DNA of 64,000 bases from Diabrotica undecimpunctata. Its lineage: Eukaryota > Arthropoda > Insecta > Coleoptera > Chrysomelidae. The DNA is taken from NCBI RefSeq assembly GCF_040954645.1, contig NC_092806.1:132455151-132519150 (forward strand), given 5' to 3'. The position numbers were made by a program, and so were the translations under genes. Position 1 is the first letter of the stretch; the number at the start of each line of letters is the position of its first letter. The notes under the pieces are model-generated. The model saw only the letters and a program-made list of their open reading frames with translations, made no database searches and had not been told where the DNA came from. Shown here one piece after another: positions 34,660 to 47,181 of this stretch.

Positions 34660-35770
34660 TGTTACGAGGTAGATCAGTCCTCATTTTCTTTATTTAATTT
34701 TTCCTGTTATTTATCTCCACTGTTTCCTATCTCTGGTTTTTTCTCTCCATTGCCGTACGCTGGCCTCTGTGAGATCATTTGTTACTTCTTGTATCTATGT
34801 AGATCTTGGTCTTCCACGTCTTCTTTTACCAGCTGGTGTCCATTCCAATATTGAAAATATTGTCGTAGGTGGTCCTGATTTCCATATATGTCCTGCCATT
34901 TTACCCTTTGATGTTTTCGTTTAGTAGTTCATGATTTGTTCTTTGTCTATATTGGTTTTCATTAATTTTTATTGGTCTTAATATTGCTCTTAGTATTTTC
35001 CTTTTTAGTATTCTAAGGTCTTCCTCTTGTTTTTTTGTCATGCTAAGGGTTTCGGCAGCATAGTCGGTCGAACTATTTTATTTTCGTTTTTATATATCTT
35101 CATTTTCGATTTCTTGCTAAGTAATTTATTTTTTAGAAGTTTTTTATTTGCATGGTACGCCTTATTTGCTGTAATTATCCTTTCTTTAATAATTTCTGTT
35201 TTCCTTTCTTCACTGTTTGTTAACAATATTCCCAAATACTTAAACTTTTCTACTTCTTCAAATATATATTCTCCCAGTCTAGTCTTTTTGTTTTCATATT
35301 TTTTGTCAAATTTCATTATTTTTGTTTTTTCTTGATTTATTACTAAGCCGATTACTTTCCCTTCTGCTACCAATTCTTTTAACATACTTTTCATTGTTTT
35401 CTGTTCTTTGTTATTAACACAACATCATCGGCTTATCCTATTATTTGTCCCTCTCTCGTTCTAAGTCTAACTTTGTTGATTTTTCTGACTATATATTTCA
35501 GGGCAAGATTAAACAGAGTTGCAGATAATGACGTATCTTTGACGTACACCTTTATTTATAACAAATTCTTCTGTGTCTCCTTCTTGTGTTTTTACAGTTA
35601 CTATAGTTTTGCTCATTGTCATTTTTATTAATCGTCTTAATTTGTTGTGTATTCTGATTTCTCTCATACCTAGCTGTAAGTAATTTCGCTCTGTTTATGA
35701 ATCAAATGCTTGTTGGAAGTCTATAAAAAGCAATTCAATTTCTATTTTATATCCATAAGCTAACATGGGA
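34660..35770 (-). pseudogene. RTE-like non-LTR element, RT C-terminal half
   Basis: Minus-strand reading from about 35760 gives LLFIDFQQAFDS (first catalytic Asp), INKGVRQ, and an ADDVVLITKNRK segment near 35420-35440. The open frame 35394-35038 contains VINQEKTKIM and VEKFKYLGILLTNS. NRQRTNHELL- and GHIWKSGPPT-like pieces follow, ending in KRRRGRPRST, NDLTEASVRQWREKTRDRKQWR near 34720-34800. The ending WREK--DR--WR is that of RTE-like elements. Several frameshifts. No clear tail is left before the TA array. Confidence 0.65.
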
Positions 35771-36119
35771 AAATGAGCATAGGGTTCAATGGAATGATTT
35801 AAACACAGTCCTTAAAGAAATAGATGGTAAAAAAAAATCAAAGAAATGGCTCTAATTATGCTAAATGAGACCAATTGTGTCGCAAATTCCTCGGCAAAAT
35901 GTAGTAGGATCTGGTTAAGTAAACCAAATACTTACCATGTCGGGATAGTATTATGAGGTTTTTTTCCTGGTTTTTCCTCATAATTTACTATGGAATTACT
36001 AACAGGAGATTTTTACTGTCATCATGGCATGTGTTTTTCTTTTTAAAGACGAATTACATGCTATGATTTTTTCTGATGGATATCCTCAAGTGAAAGTTGA
36101 AATTATGTAATCGAATGAA
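35771..36119. other. Unassigned
   Basis: No coding similarity recognised. It contains two near-identical phrases around GGTTTTT-TCCTCATAAT (35957-35985), and its right end grades into an RTE fragment. Confidence 0.3.
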
Positions 36120-36957
36120 CTATGTTTTATGGTGAGCGCCTGACCATAAAACATAGATATGCAGACGACACCATCCTATTTGCAGACAGTTTAGAAGGTT
36201 TACAGACACTAGTAACGCAATTGTGGAGAATCAGTCAAGAATACGGCCTTGATTTTAACATCAAGAAAACAAAGTACATGGTGATCAGTAAGAAGCATAT
36301 TTCACCTAGTCAATTACTGGTAGATCAGCAACAAATACTCCAAGCGCCCCGTTACTACTATTTAGGAACCACCATAAACGACCAATGGGACCACTCAGTT
36401 GAAATAAAACAAAGAATTGAAAAAGCCAGGTCAGCATTTGTCAGAATGAGCAAGATATTTAAGAGTCAAGACCTACCCTTAAAAACTAAAATTCGTTTAT
36501 TAAGATGCTACGTATTTACAGTGCTACTCTATGGGGTTGAATCATAAACACTAACCGAGGCATCCATGGGAAAACTCGAGGCGTTTGAGATGTGGTGTTA
36601 TAAACGGATACTGAGGATTTCCTGGGTGGACCGAATAATAAACATTGAGGTTCTACGTCGGATGGATAAAACATGTGAAATTATATCCACAGCGAAACAA
36701 CGCAAGCTAGAATATCTTGGACATATAATGCGAAACGATCATAAATATAACCTGCTGCAACTTATATTACAGGGTAAGGTCTACGGAAAGAGGGGACCAG
36801 GAAGAAGAAGAATATCTTGGCTCCAGAACTTACAAAAATGGTTTTCCTTGACCACTTCAGGACTATTTCGAGCTGCGGTCAATAAAGTTAGAATTGCCAT
36901 GCTAGTAGCCAACATCCGTAACGGATAGGCACCACAAGAAGAAGATCTATGTTTTAT
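36120..36957 (+). mobile_element. RTE insertion flanked by 11-bp target duplication
   Basis: CTATGTTTTAT occurs at 36120-36130 and 36947-36957. The insert between them (816 bp) encodes an RTE RT C-terminal half and ends in an AAGAAGAAGAT tail. The target is another RTE fragment whose LCFIDLTKAFD motif is split by the insertion: its CTATGTTTTATA codons make up the duplicated site. Confidence 0.85.
36131..36928 (+). pseudogene. RTE reverse transcriptase C-terminal half, one in-frame stop
   Basis: The frame from 36131 reads HRYADDTILFADSLEGL (catalytic YADD), QEYGLDFNIKKTKYMVIS, YYYLGTTINDQWDHSVEIKQRIEKARS, RCYVFTVLLYGVES, then a TAA at 36545-36547 and, in the same frame, MGKLEAFEMWCYKRILRISWVD, KLEYLGHIMRND, GRRRISWLQNLQKWFS, VRIAMLVANIRNG. 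It belongs to the same YADD/ANIR-type RTE family as the 505-codon frame at 16.56-18.07 kb. It is truncated at its 5' end just before YADD. The single stop sits where a Trp is expected. Confidence 0.85.
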
Positions 36958-37942
36958 AGATCTGACAAAGGCTTTCGATCGCATACAAGTCGAAGACGTA
37001 TTACACCTACTGTATAAAAGAAACATACCTATCAATATTATACAAACCATCGAAAACATCTACTTACATAATCCAATACAGGCAAAGATAAATGGAAAAC
37101 TAGCACTGTGTATACTAGTGCAAAGCGGAGTTAGACAACGTGACTCGGTAATCTTAATTCTCTTTAATATAATAATGGACGAAATAATACAAGCAGTAAG
37201 CAAATACCATGGTTACAGAATGAGGAACAAAATCCAAATATTATGTTATGCAGACGACGCCGCATTAATTGCCGAGACAGAAGACGAGCTCCCAAAGATT
37301 AACACATATCTTCAATACAACAGCCAAGAAATACAATATGATAATATCAGCAGAAAAAACCAAATGTATGACAACATCTAAATGCCCACTACGATGTAAA
37401 ATCAAAATTAATGGAAAAATAATAAAGCCGGAAGCAAGGTTTAGATATCTGGAAATAGATATAACTAGTTACGGAGATGTTGAAGAACAAGTACAACAGA
37501 GCATAAAAGCAAGTAAAGTGGCGAGATCTCAAGACGAGATAAGGCGAGACAAGACACAAAAACAAGAATCTATAAAACAGCATAATTAGAACTATAATAA
37601 CATACATGGCGGAAACAAAACCTGACACATCTAAAACGAGACGATCACTAGAAACAACAGAGATGAAAATACTTCGACGAATATCAGAGAAAAGTCTGTT
37701 AGATAGGGAGAGAAGTGAAAGCATAAGAAGAGCATGCAATATAGAAGACATAAATGGATGGGTGACAAAACGGAAATAGGAGTAAAACTAACACTTAAAT
37801 AGAACGGCAAAGGATAGTACGAATAGCCCGAGATACCAAATGGATGAAGAAGTATTGGCAGACCAAGAAAAAGATGGTGTGATAATTTAAACAATTTATT
37901 AGGCTAATTTTGTAAAAGAAACAGGCTTTAAAGCCTACATAC

Positions 37943-38023
37943 AAGAAGAAAGAAGAAGAAGAAGAAAAAGAAGAAGAAGAAGAAGAAGAAGAAGAAGAAG
38001 AAGAAGAAGAAGAAGAAGAAGAG
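37943..38023 (+). repeat. GAA trinucleotide array, 3' tail of retroelement
   Basis: About 80 bp of GAAGAA with a few AAAG interruptions, directly after the last coding motif of the RTE-like element. It is unusually long for such a tail, probably by later microsatellite expansion. Confidence 0.9.
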
Positions 38024-38189
38024 TTTCTCATAATTATGCAACATTTTATTAAGCATGTTGGACACGTTAAAGAATAACCTGTTCTGTTGGTTGTAAACCG
38101 AATTCTTTCCACATATCTGTACCAATTGTTTACATAAACAATACAGCCCTTTGACATGTCACTATGATTATCTTTTAAAAGATATCTGT

Positions 38190-38490
38190 CTTCAGCTCAA
38201 GTTGCATGGATGCGGAATTATGCGGGAAAAATAATGACCATACATGATATGGCTGGAATCATCCGCAGTTCTTTACTTATATCTTTGGCGCCGAATAACA
38301 AAATGCGTAGATTAAAAAAAAACATTAATTTTTTTCAACCAAGATATATTTAACGATAGTGATTTTGCACCTAGTTATTTAACGGATCGCCCCATGGAAA
38401 CGAAAACATCGATATCGTCTACTCTTTTGCCAGCAGTGTTGTCCAATCTATAGCCTTCAACGACGTGAGAACCAGAGCCATTAAATTCAT
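38190..38490 (+). pseudogene. pogo-like transposase C-terminal fragment
   Basis: The plus strand reads WMRNYAGKIMTIHDMAGIIRSSLL, SLAPNNKM, and after a shift FFQPIFNDSDFAPSYLTDRPM. These match the end of the DDE_1 domain and the downstream segment of insect pogo/jerky-like transposases (NPGK-MTI-D---I---A---A-TP-NI, then GI-P-N--IF-DEDF-PS-VTDRP). It is a short fragment without termini. Confidence 0.6.
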
Positions 38491-39635
38491 ATGATACACA
38501 CCTATCAACATTCGTTGATCTGTTTTTTAACAAAAACTTCTGAAAAAAAATCTACGTAAATAACAAGAAATTACAAATAACAAACAGTTATTATTAAATT
38601 TATTTTATAAAAAAAAATATTAAAAAGAATTTTTCTTCTGTTTTCAAAAATATTTTGATTTGTAATAAAATCTGTTTAAAATTTGTGAAACTTAAAATTA
38701 TTAAAATGATTTTTTTGTTAATAATAACAGTAGTTTTGGCTTTTTGTATTTGGATTAAAAATAAACTTCTGAACTTCATTTAACCAAGTATTGTTATTAT
38801 TTCGTAATATAAAACTATTTTGAAATTGAAATTAACTATTAGACTTTTTTGCCTCATGGCCGTCTTATTTTTCCCCTACTATAAGATAAAAAGAGGTACC
38901 AGACCAGGTCTGTGAAAATTTTAAAGCTCAATATTTCTATCATAATAATTCATCCAAAAATTTGGTTAAACATGGTTAGATAGCTGATTGTTTAATTACT
39001 GTCTTATATTTTATATAGTAGATGGGCACGGTTTTTACAGAATAGTTCAAAATACTGAAATTGGACCTTTCACCCCCGCCCTACCCTACGGCAAAAAGAG
39101 GTAAATACTCATTTTAACAATAGAATTATATTTAAAGTTTATATAGTTAATATGTACTACAAAAATTGTTAAAACTTTTATGAATTTAAGTCTCAAACAA
39201 ACTAAAGCTTCTCTACAACAAACAAAACAATATTTTTGAGATTTTCCAGGTTGTGAAACGGTGATGAATAAATGAATTTTTTTTATTAATGGTCATACAA
39301 AACATTACATATATATTGACATCCTAATTAAATATCTATGCTAGTTGTAGATGTGATATCAGAGTTCTAGTTTATTATTCTGCCATCAAAAGCTCAAAGA
39401 TATTAAATCGTTTCTCTTTTAATACCTATGTTGTTAAACCATTATTAATACTATCCATTTTGCAATTCACACTAGTTTGCGACTATCTATTCACTTTTAC
39501 ATGTATATAGAAATATTATTCGTTAATAATTGCTGTATTCACCTAATACAATTTTTAGTACAAATTCAAGTTTTCCAAAATGGTTTGTTAAAAATATAGA
39601 CCTATAGGTCTATTTTTAATATTCACTTATAGCCT
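38491..39635. other. Unassigned AT-rich DNA
   Basis: No recognisable feature on either strand. Confidence 0.35.
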
Positions 39636-39849
39636 AAGATCCCACTGCAGGATCACTACGTTCATAATGTAGTTAATCAAACTCACATTTGTATTTATTT
39701 GTATTTATGCTCTTTGTCAACCTAAAACGTTGTGCTCTAATAACATTTCTAGATCTTGTATTGTGATCATGGAACTTACGAGTTTATGTTTAACTTACCT
39801 TTGTTGGCATGAATTCAAACAGTTATTCCGTACTGTAAATGGCTATGGA

Positions 39850-40700
39850 ATAGTGCAAAGTAGCACATTCTAAGGGTATTTTTAGGAATCATATAATTTA
39901 TTATTTCTTTTACTTTCTGATTTTTCTCTTTATTTAGATTCAGCCCATTATGTTAAAAACCAGATTTTTGCTTTCTGGGTATCACTATCTATTTTAATTT
40001 TTAAATTATGCTGATTAATATCAGTATAAATGATAGTTGTATCGTCTGCGAAGCAAACACATTTTATAGGAAAAGTATAGTAAAATAAATCGTTCAGATA
40101 AATAAGAAACAAAATGGGTCCTAATATCGAACCTTGAGGAATCCCATATTCGACAGTGTTAAACTCCGATAGCTGTTATTAAAAAAAACTGCCAGTTTTC
40201 TATTTGTTAAGTATGATCTAAATAGATTAAGAGTGTTTCCCCTAATACCGTATTTATGTATTTTTTCCAACAGTAATTCATGCGAAACATTGTCAAAAGC
40301 TTTGGATAAGTCAAACAATGTCAAAGGCACAAAATGACCTTCCTCCAAGCCATCAACTATAACTCTCACAATTTTCTGTATAGCTAGTGTAGTGCTACAC
40401 TTTTTTCTAAAGCCATATTGATTACAATTAAGTACTTTGTGTTTTTCTAGATATTCTGTCAAACGAACATTTTTAGAATACTCTTAAAAATTTTGCCGAA
40501 GATGGGAATGACTGAGATGGGATGATAATTTCCAATTTCATCTAAAGCTCCCTTTTTAAACACTGTTAGCAATTTTTTTACTTTAAATATATCTGAGAAA
40601 GTCCCTTCAGTAAGACAATTATTATAAATTATAATTAATTTGTCTATAATTATATCGATAGTTTCCACAGATACTATTTTAAATCATGAATGTGTTGCTT
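39850..40700 (-). pseudogene. CR1/Jockey-like RT, 3' part of a split element
   Basis: The minus-strand frame 40668-40459 reads VKKLLTVFKKGALDEIGNYHPISVIPIFGKIFKSIL. 40462-40121 then reads NCNQYGFRKKCSTTLAIQKIV, PLTLFDLSKAFDNVSHELLLEKIHKYGI (first catalytic Asp) and LFRSYLTNRK. After a shift a GIPQGSILGPILFLIYLNDL-like block and CFADDTTII (near 40030-40060) follow. The FDLSKAFD and GSILGP motifs are those of the CR1/Jockey branch. It ends near 39850 within the outer inverted-repeat element. Confidence 0.75.
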
Positions 40701-40710
40701 GTGTGAGTCC

Positions 40711-43127
40711 ATTTCAAAAGGTAAAAGAAATAATAAATTAGACTTACTCACAATCAATTTATGATCCACATTCACCACTTACCATTTACCATTTATTTAC
40801 CACAAAGTGGTAAAATAATCTATTAAACTGTAATGAATTAATAAATGAACAAATAAATAAAACATTACTTACATGCCGGTACTCTATTAATTGATGGTTG
40901 AAAGAACATGATTCAAACTATCCTGTATTGTTGATTGGAAAACTCAAGTCTGCTATTGTAATTGTTTGACAGGAAACGGGGAAGTTCTTGAGGAGACAGA
41001 TTTTATCCAATGAAGTAGAGATAGGTGTAATGTAATTGTTTGTTTGATGAAAGTAATATTCTACACCATTGAGTTATTTAAAAAGTTATTTATATTTATT
41101 CTAGACATATATTTATGAAATATGTGTTATTTATGGATCTGGGTTTTGTTTACAGAATTTCTTTAACATATTACCAGAAACAATATTTTTGCTAAAACTA
41201 TATTAAATATTAGTATTAAACTGGTATGGTACCTCAACTTATTTAACCCAAAATTATTATTACATCCCATCTGGTTTCGAAATACACTTATTTTACAAAA
41301 TATTTGATTTCAAATTCAACACGTGGTTTGGTGGTTCCCAACACAACATTGTAAAATCGTTCAGACTAGTAGTATTAATTAAATGAATCTTTGTTATTCC
41401 TAATCATATGCAAATCTACATTTTCAAATAGAAATATTATATTTTAACTATAAACTGCTATAAATTTGAAAATGTTAAAGTGTTAAAGAAATTATTATAC
41501 AAACTCACCATTGTTCATGTCGGTGTGATGATATTCTGCTCATGGAACAAAAAAATTGAAATAAGAATAAATTTACTTTACACCGGTTTAAATAGAGAAC
41601 CGTTTACCTGTTGGTATAACCAATTTCCGGTCCCAACTGTCAGATAAAATGACCAACTAACTATTGAATGCTTAATAATTCAGTCAATTTCTTGAATTAA
41701 TCAATTACTTTATCATCAATAGTTTATCTACTTATTATTTAAGTTCCATATTAACATATCAGAACTGGAATAAAACATTTAAAAATATTTATACACACCA
41801 TGACAGATAACTCACACCAACAATTATTTCAAAGAAAGTTTGTAACTTTGTTATACATTTTGATTACAAATGTACATATTTAATTTAATCTAATTACCAA
41901 ATAATCACTTAAGTTTGTTCTGTAATTTTGACTAAGCCGAGTTAGTTATCATAGAAGATGTATTTCAATTATTCATATTGTTGCATTGAAATTTAATTAT
42001 TTAAAGTTTGTTAAAGTATGCCAATATTAACACATCAACCAACTTTGATATGTAAAATTTAAAAAATTTTAGATACATTTATTAATTTCAGCTTATTTCA
42101 TAAAACTAGATAACTTAACTTACAGCATTTAAAATAGAAGAAAAACTGTCACACTTTAACCTACATTTGTCAAATTGACCTCTAAAATCTAATAAATAAC
42201 ATAAAAAACACATTGTCTCCAAGTAAGAGATATAGTGGTTCCAAATCCTCCCCCTTTTTAAATTTAATGACTGTTTCGTCCCCCCCTTTTTTAAGTGTTT
42301 TCTGTGTGTTTTCTGTGTGTCTTAAAGTGTCCTCAATTTTAATTTTTAATTTTTTAACTTTATATATTGGACTTTACAACCATTTGCCACATATTACAAC
42401 AAAACTTTATCAAAGAAATTTGATAATTACAAGTTAATAGAATTGCACACCCACACAATTTACATCTAATCTCATTTATTGTCTCACAACAATCACCTTC
42501 AAGAATAAAATCTCAAATAACACATATTTTATAAATATATCTCTAGAATAAATATAAATAACTTTTTAAATAACTCAGTGGTATAGAACATTACATTTAT
42601 CAAACAAACAATTACATTACACCTATCTCTACTTTATTGGATAAAATCTGTCTCCTCAAGAACTTCCCCATTTACTATCAAACAATTACAATAGCAGACT
42701 TGAGTTCTCCAATCAACAATACAGGATAGTTTGAACCATGTTCTTTCCACCATCAATTAATAGAGTACCGGCATGTAAGTAATGCTATATTTATTTGTTC
42801 ATTTATTAATTCATTACAGTTTAATATACTATTTTACCAATTTGTGGGTCTTACCTTGTCTGCTTAAACATTTTATTCATTTTGAAAAACCACAGACATA
42901 TAATATTGGCACAATTACTGTAATTTATATAATTTATATCATCTATCTTTGTTTATCTTTATTAGACAACACCCTAATATGGGTTTATTATTTCAGCATT
43001 TATTTAACTTTGTATCGAGACCTGAAGATGCTTTGCATATTGTAGAAAGCGAAACCGGTCGTCTGGATAGTAAAATTAAATTGATTGTGAGTAAGTCTAA
43101 TTTATTATTTCTTTTACCTTTTGAAAT
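40711..43127. mobile_element. Foldback element with long inverted arms and an internal hammerhead
   Basis: The outermost 51 bp (40711-40761 and 43077-43127) are perfect inverted copies. After a gap, 40811-41140 and 42510-42833 are also inverted copies with few mismatches. The right arm has ~243 bp (42834-43076, containing a hammerhead) that the left arm lacks, where only ~49 bp is present. The ~1.37-kb centre is AT-rich with no coding similarity. The element interrupts a CR1/Jockey-like retroelement, whose two halves lie on either side. Foldback of two opposed Penelope-type terminal repeats is my preferred explanation; a foldback/MITE-type DNA element is the alternative. Confidence 0.75.
43013..43069 (+). 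ncRNA. Hammerhead ribozyme in the foldback right arm
   Basis: On the plus strand, helix I is TATCGAGAC paired with GTCTGGATA (8 of 9 pairs). Then come CTGAAGA (CUGANGA core), helix II GCTTT/AAAGC (5 pairs, 11-nt loop), GAAA, palindromic CCGG as helix III, and TC before helix I resumes. Predicted cleavage is between 43060 and 43061. All invariant core bases are present and the longer helix I gives extra covariation-type support. Palindromic minimal helix III is the Penelope-like form. Confidence 0.8.
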
Positions 43128-43610
43128 ATTATTTTGTTTAAGAAATAAAAATCCGTGTAGTGTGAATTTTTCAATATATGCAAAGCATTCCTGATTTCAG
43201 TATCACTAATAGGTAATAAAAATAAAGAGTGGCAGAGAGATTGTATAATGGTTCAAAAAATCTGTGGCTACATTTTTATTTGTGGAATTAAAAGAACTTT
43301 TTAAATTTTTGAACTTTAAAAGAAAGAAATTATTGAAATCGTTTGACATAATCGCGCCTTGACAGACTTTTTTATTTTGAAATTTATTTCTGTGATAATT
43401 TATCTTTCCGAGTGTCACAAGATATATTTTCTGAATAAGCCAGTCTCTTATTTAATGATATTGTTGATTTGTAGTGCTTCTTAAACTTTTTATACTCACT
43501 ATATTCCTTTTATTCCAATTATCTTGACTGTGGAAAGATTTTCTCGCATTACAATTAATTCATCATCAAACCAAAAAATTGGAGCTTTACTATGAGTTTA
43601 GCTTTCATTT
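43128..43610 (-). pseudogene. CR1/Jockey-like element, part upstream of RT
   Basis: The minus strand from about 43600 reads KAPIFWFDDELIVMRENLSTVK (the usual PW(F/W)D-EL end-of-endonuclease linker motif of CR1/Jockey elements). It continues with RDWLIQKIYL and an open frame at 43418-43206 rich in Asn/Phe/Lys. It is the 5'-ward half of the retroelement whose RT lies at 39.85-40.70 kb, separated by the foldback. Confidence 0.6.
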
Positions 43611-43814
43611 GATATATAAAAAACATGCATAAAACAAATGAACGAACAAAAATTTTTGTCTAAAACTAATTACTAATAATTGAATTAAAAATATTTGGGG
43701 CCACTTTTTGACTGGCAGTCTATGCCAACGTATGTATTCTCCTATTTTAAAGGTACGTAAAATGTGAGTTTGATGAACTACATTATGAACGTAGTGATCC
43801 TGCAGTGAGATCTT

Positions 43815-46246
<2,432 letters not shown>

Positions 46247-46253
46247 CTGTCGA

Positions 46254-46510
46254 CTTCTTCTTCTTCTTCTTTTTATATAGACATGACTCTGTCGGTTTTT
46301 CAATGTGCCTCCAGTAAGTTGTCGTTCCATCGTTTTCGTGGACTTCCTACTGATGGTCTTCCTATTGGGGAACCGTCCCTTATCGTCTTTACTACTCTAT
46401 TTGTTGTCATTCGGCATTCTTTACATTCAACTCTTCTATTTCTTACCCAGCTCTTGATGGTAGAGTGTTCCTGTTTTATTTGTCTAACTAAATCATTCGT
46501 TTCGACTTGA
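46254..46510 (-). pseudogene. Non-LTR retrotransposon 3' end with tail
   Basis: The minus strand reads [58 protein letters not shown], then a stop. A CTT-rich run at 46254-46271 (complement of an AAG tail) lies at the 3' end. [14 protein letters not shown] is the common end of several insect non-LTR polyproteins. It is 5'-truncated. Confidence 0.6.
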
Positions 46511-46553
46511 CACAGATATATTTTAATATAAATTTCAAAATCTTAAACCAAAA

Positions 46554-46558
<5 letters not shown>

Positions 46559-46635
<77 letters not shown>
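46559..46635. repeat. TA dinucleotide microsatellite, ~77 bp
   Basis: Pure alternating TA. Confidence 0.95.
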
Positions 46636-46641
<6 letters not shown>

Positions 46642-46746
46642 TTTTAGTTTCTTGAACCGTTCTATATTTATTATAAAATTAGTTTTTCTTGGGTTTAGGT
46701 TCAATAAATTATATGAGATGTTTTCCTAGATTTTATTTTCCATAAT

Positions 46747-46789
46747 AATCAACGTTTCGGCAGGAAACCCTTGCCTTTGTCAAGATTCT
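46747..46789 (-). ncRNA. Decayed hammerhead ribozyme
   Basis: The minus strand has helix I AATC/GATT, a core-position TTGACAA (CUGANGA with C-to-T and G-to-A changes), helix II GGCA/TGCC, GAAA, and a short CG/AACGTT palindrome. The architecture and order match the other hammerheads, but two invariant core bases are changed, so it should be inactive. It lies between two TA arrays. Confidence 0.4.
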
Positions 46790-46826
46790 AAAATATACAG
46801 GATTAAGAATAAACAGTTTTTGTAAA

Positions 46827-46831
<5 letters not shown>

Positions 46832-46889
<58 letters not shown>
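46832..46889. repeat. TA dinucleotide microsatellite, ~58 bp
   Basis: Pure alternating TA. Confidence 0.95.
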
Positions 46890-46890
<1 letters not shown>

Positions 46891-47181
46891 CTTACCAAAA
46901 CGTAAAACGGCACACTAACATTAATGTACCAAATTAAGTTACCATTAAGTACTGTATTGTGAACTTGTGAAATTTGCTGTAGTTTTTAATTTTTTCTATA
47001 ATAGGGGTATCCAAATATTGTACATAACTAATATTTTAAATACCCGTCTGGTAATAACAATATTTCACTATGTACCATATATGATACAGTTGTCCCCTAT
47101 AATACTACTAAAGTAAACAAATATTTAAGATGTATATTTTTTTTTGTTAATATTACACAATTATGAAAATATCAGAAATGC
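46890..47181. other. Unassigned AT-rich DNA
   Basis: No feature recognised. It may contain the 3' end of the piggyBac element that follows, but no terminal repeat was found. Confidence 0.3.

Larger units (their letters stand above)
36105..38023 (+). pseudogene. RTE-like element split by the insertion, ending in a long GAA tail
   Basis: The target element resumes at 36947 as LCFIDLTKAFDRIQVEDVLHLLYKRN (first catalytic Asp), SGVRQRDSVILILFN (altered GVRQGD box), LCYADDAALIAETEDEL (catalytic YADD) up to 37381, then in other frames CPLRCKIKINGKIIKPEARFRYL. A degraded post-RT region follows, and GRPRKRWCDNLNNLLG at about 37853-37905. It ends in a nearly pure GAA/GAAA tail at 37943-38023. The 5' side is truncated just upstream of the insertion. 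Several stops are present. Confidence 0.75.
39636..43814. mobile_element. Element bounded by 55-bp inverted repeats
   Basis: Bases 39636-39690 and 43760-43814 are inverted copies with 53 of 55 positions matching; the shared core includes CACTGCAGGATCACTACG. The interval holds a CR1/Jockey-like retroelement, itself split by a foldback element. With the inner foldback removed, about 1.76 kb remains. I cannot assign a superfamily: no transposase is visible and no certain target duplication was found (GATC occurs on both sides but is palindromic). Confidence 0.7.

Noticed and set aside
37795..38125. Poly-Ser and poly-Phe open frames on the minus strand
   Set aside because: They are readings of the complement of the GAA tail of a retroelement.
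42213..42437. Open frame of 74 codons in the foldback centre
   Set aside because: Composition follows AT-rich sequence with no domain or upstream continuation.
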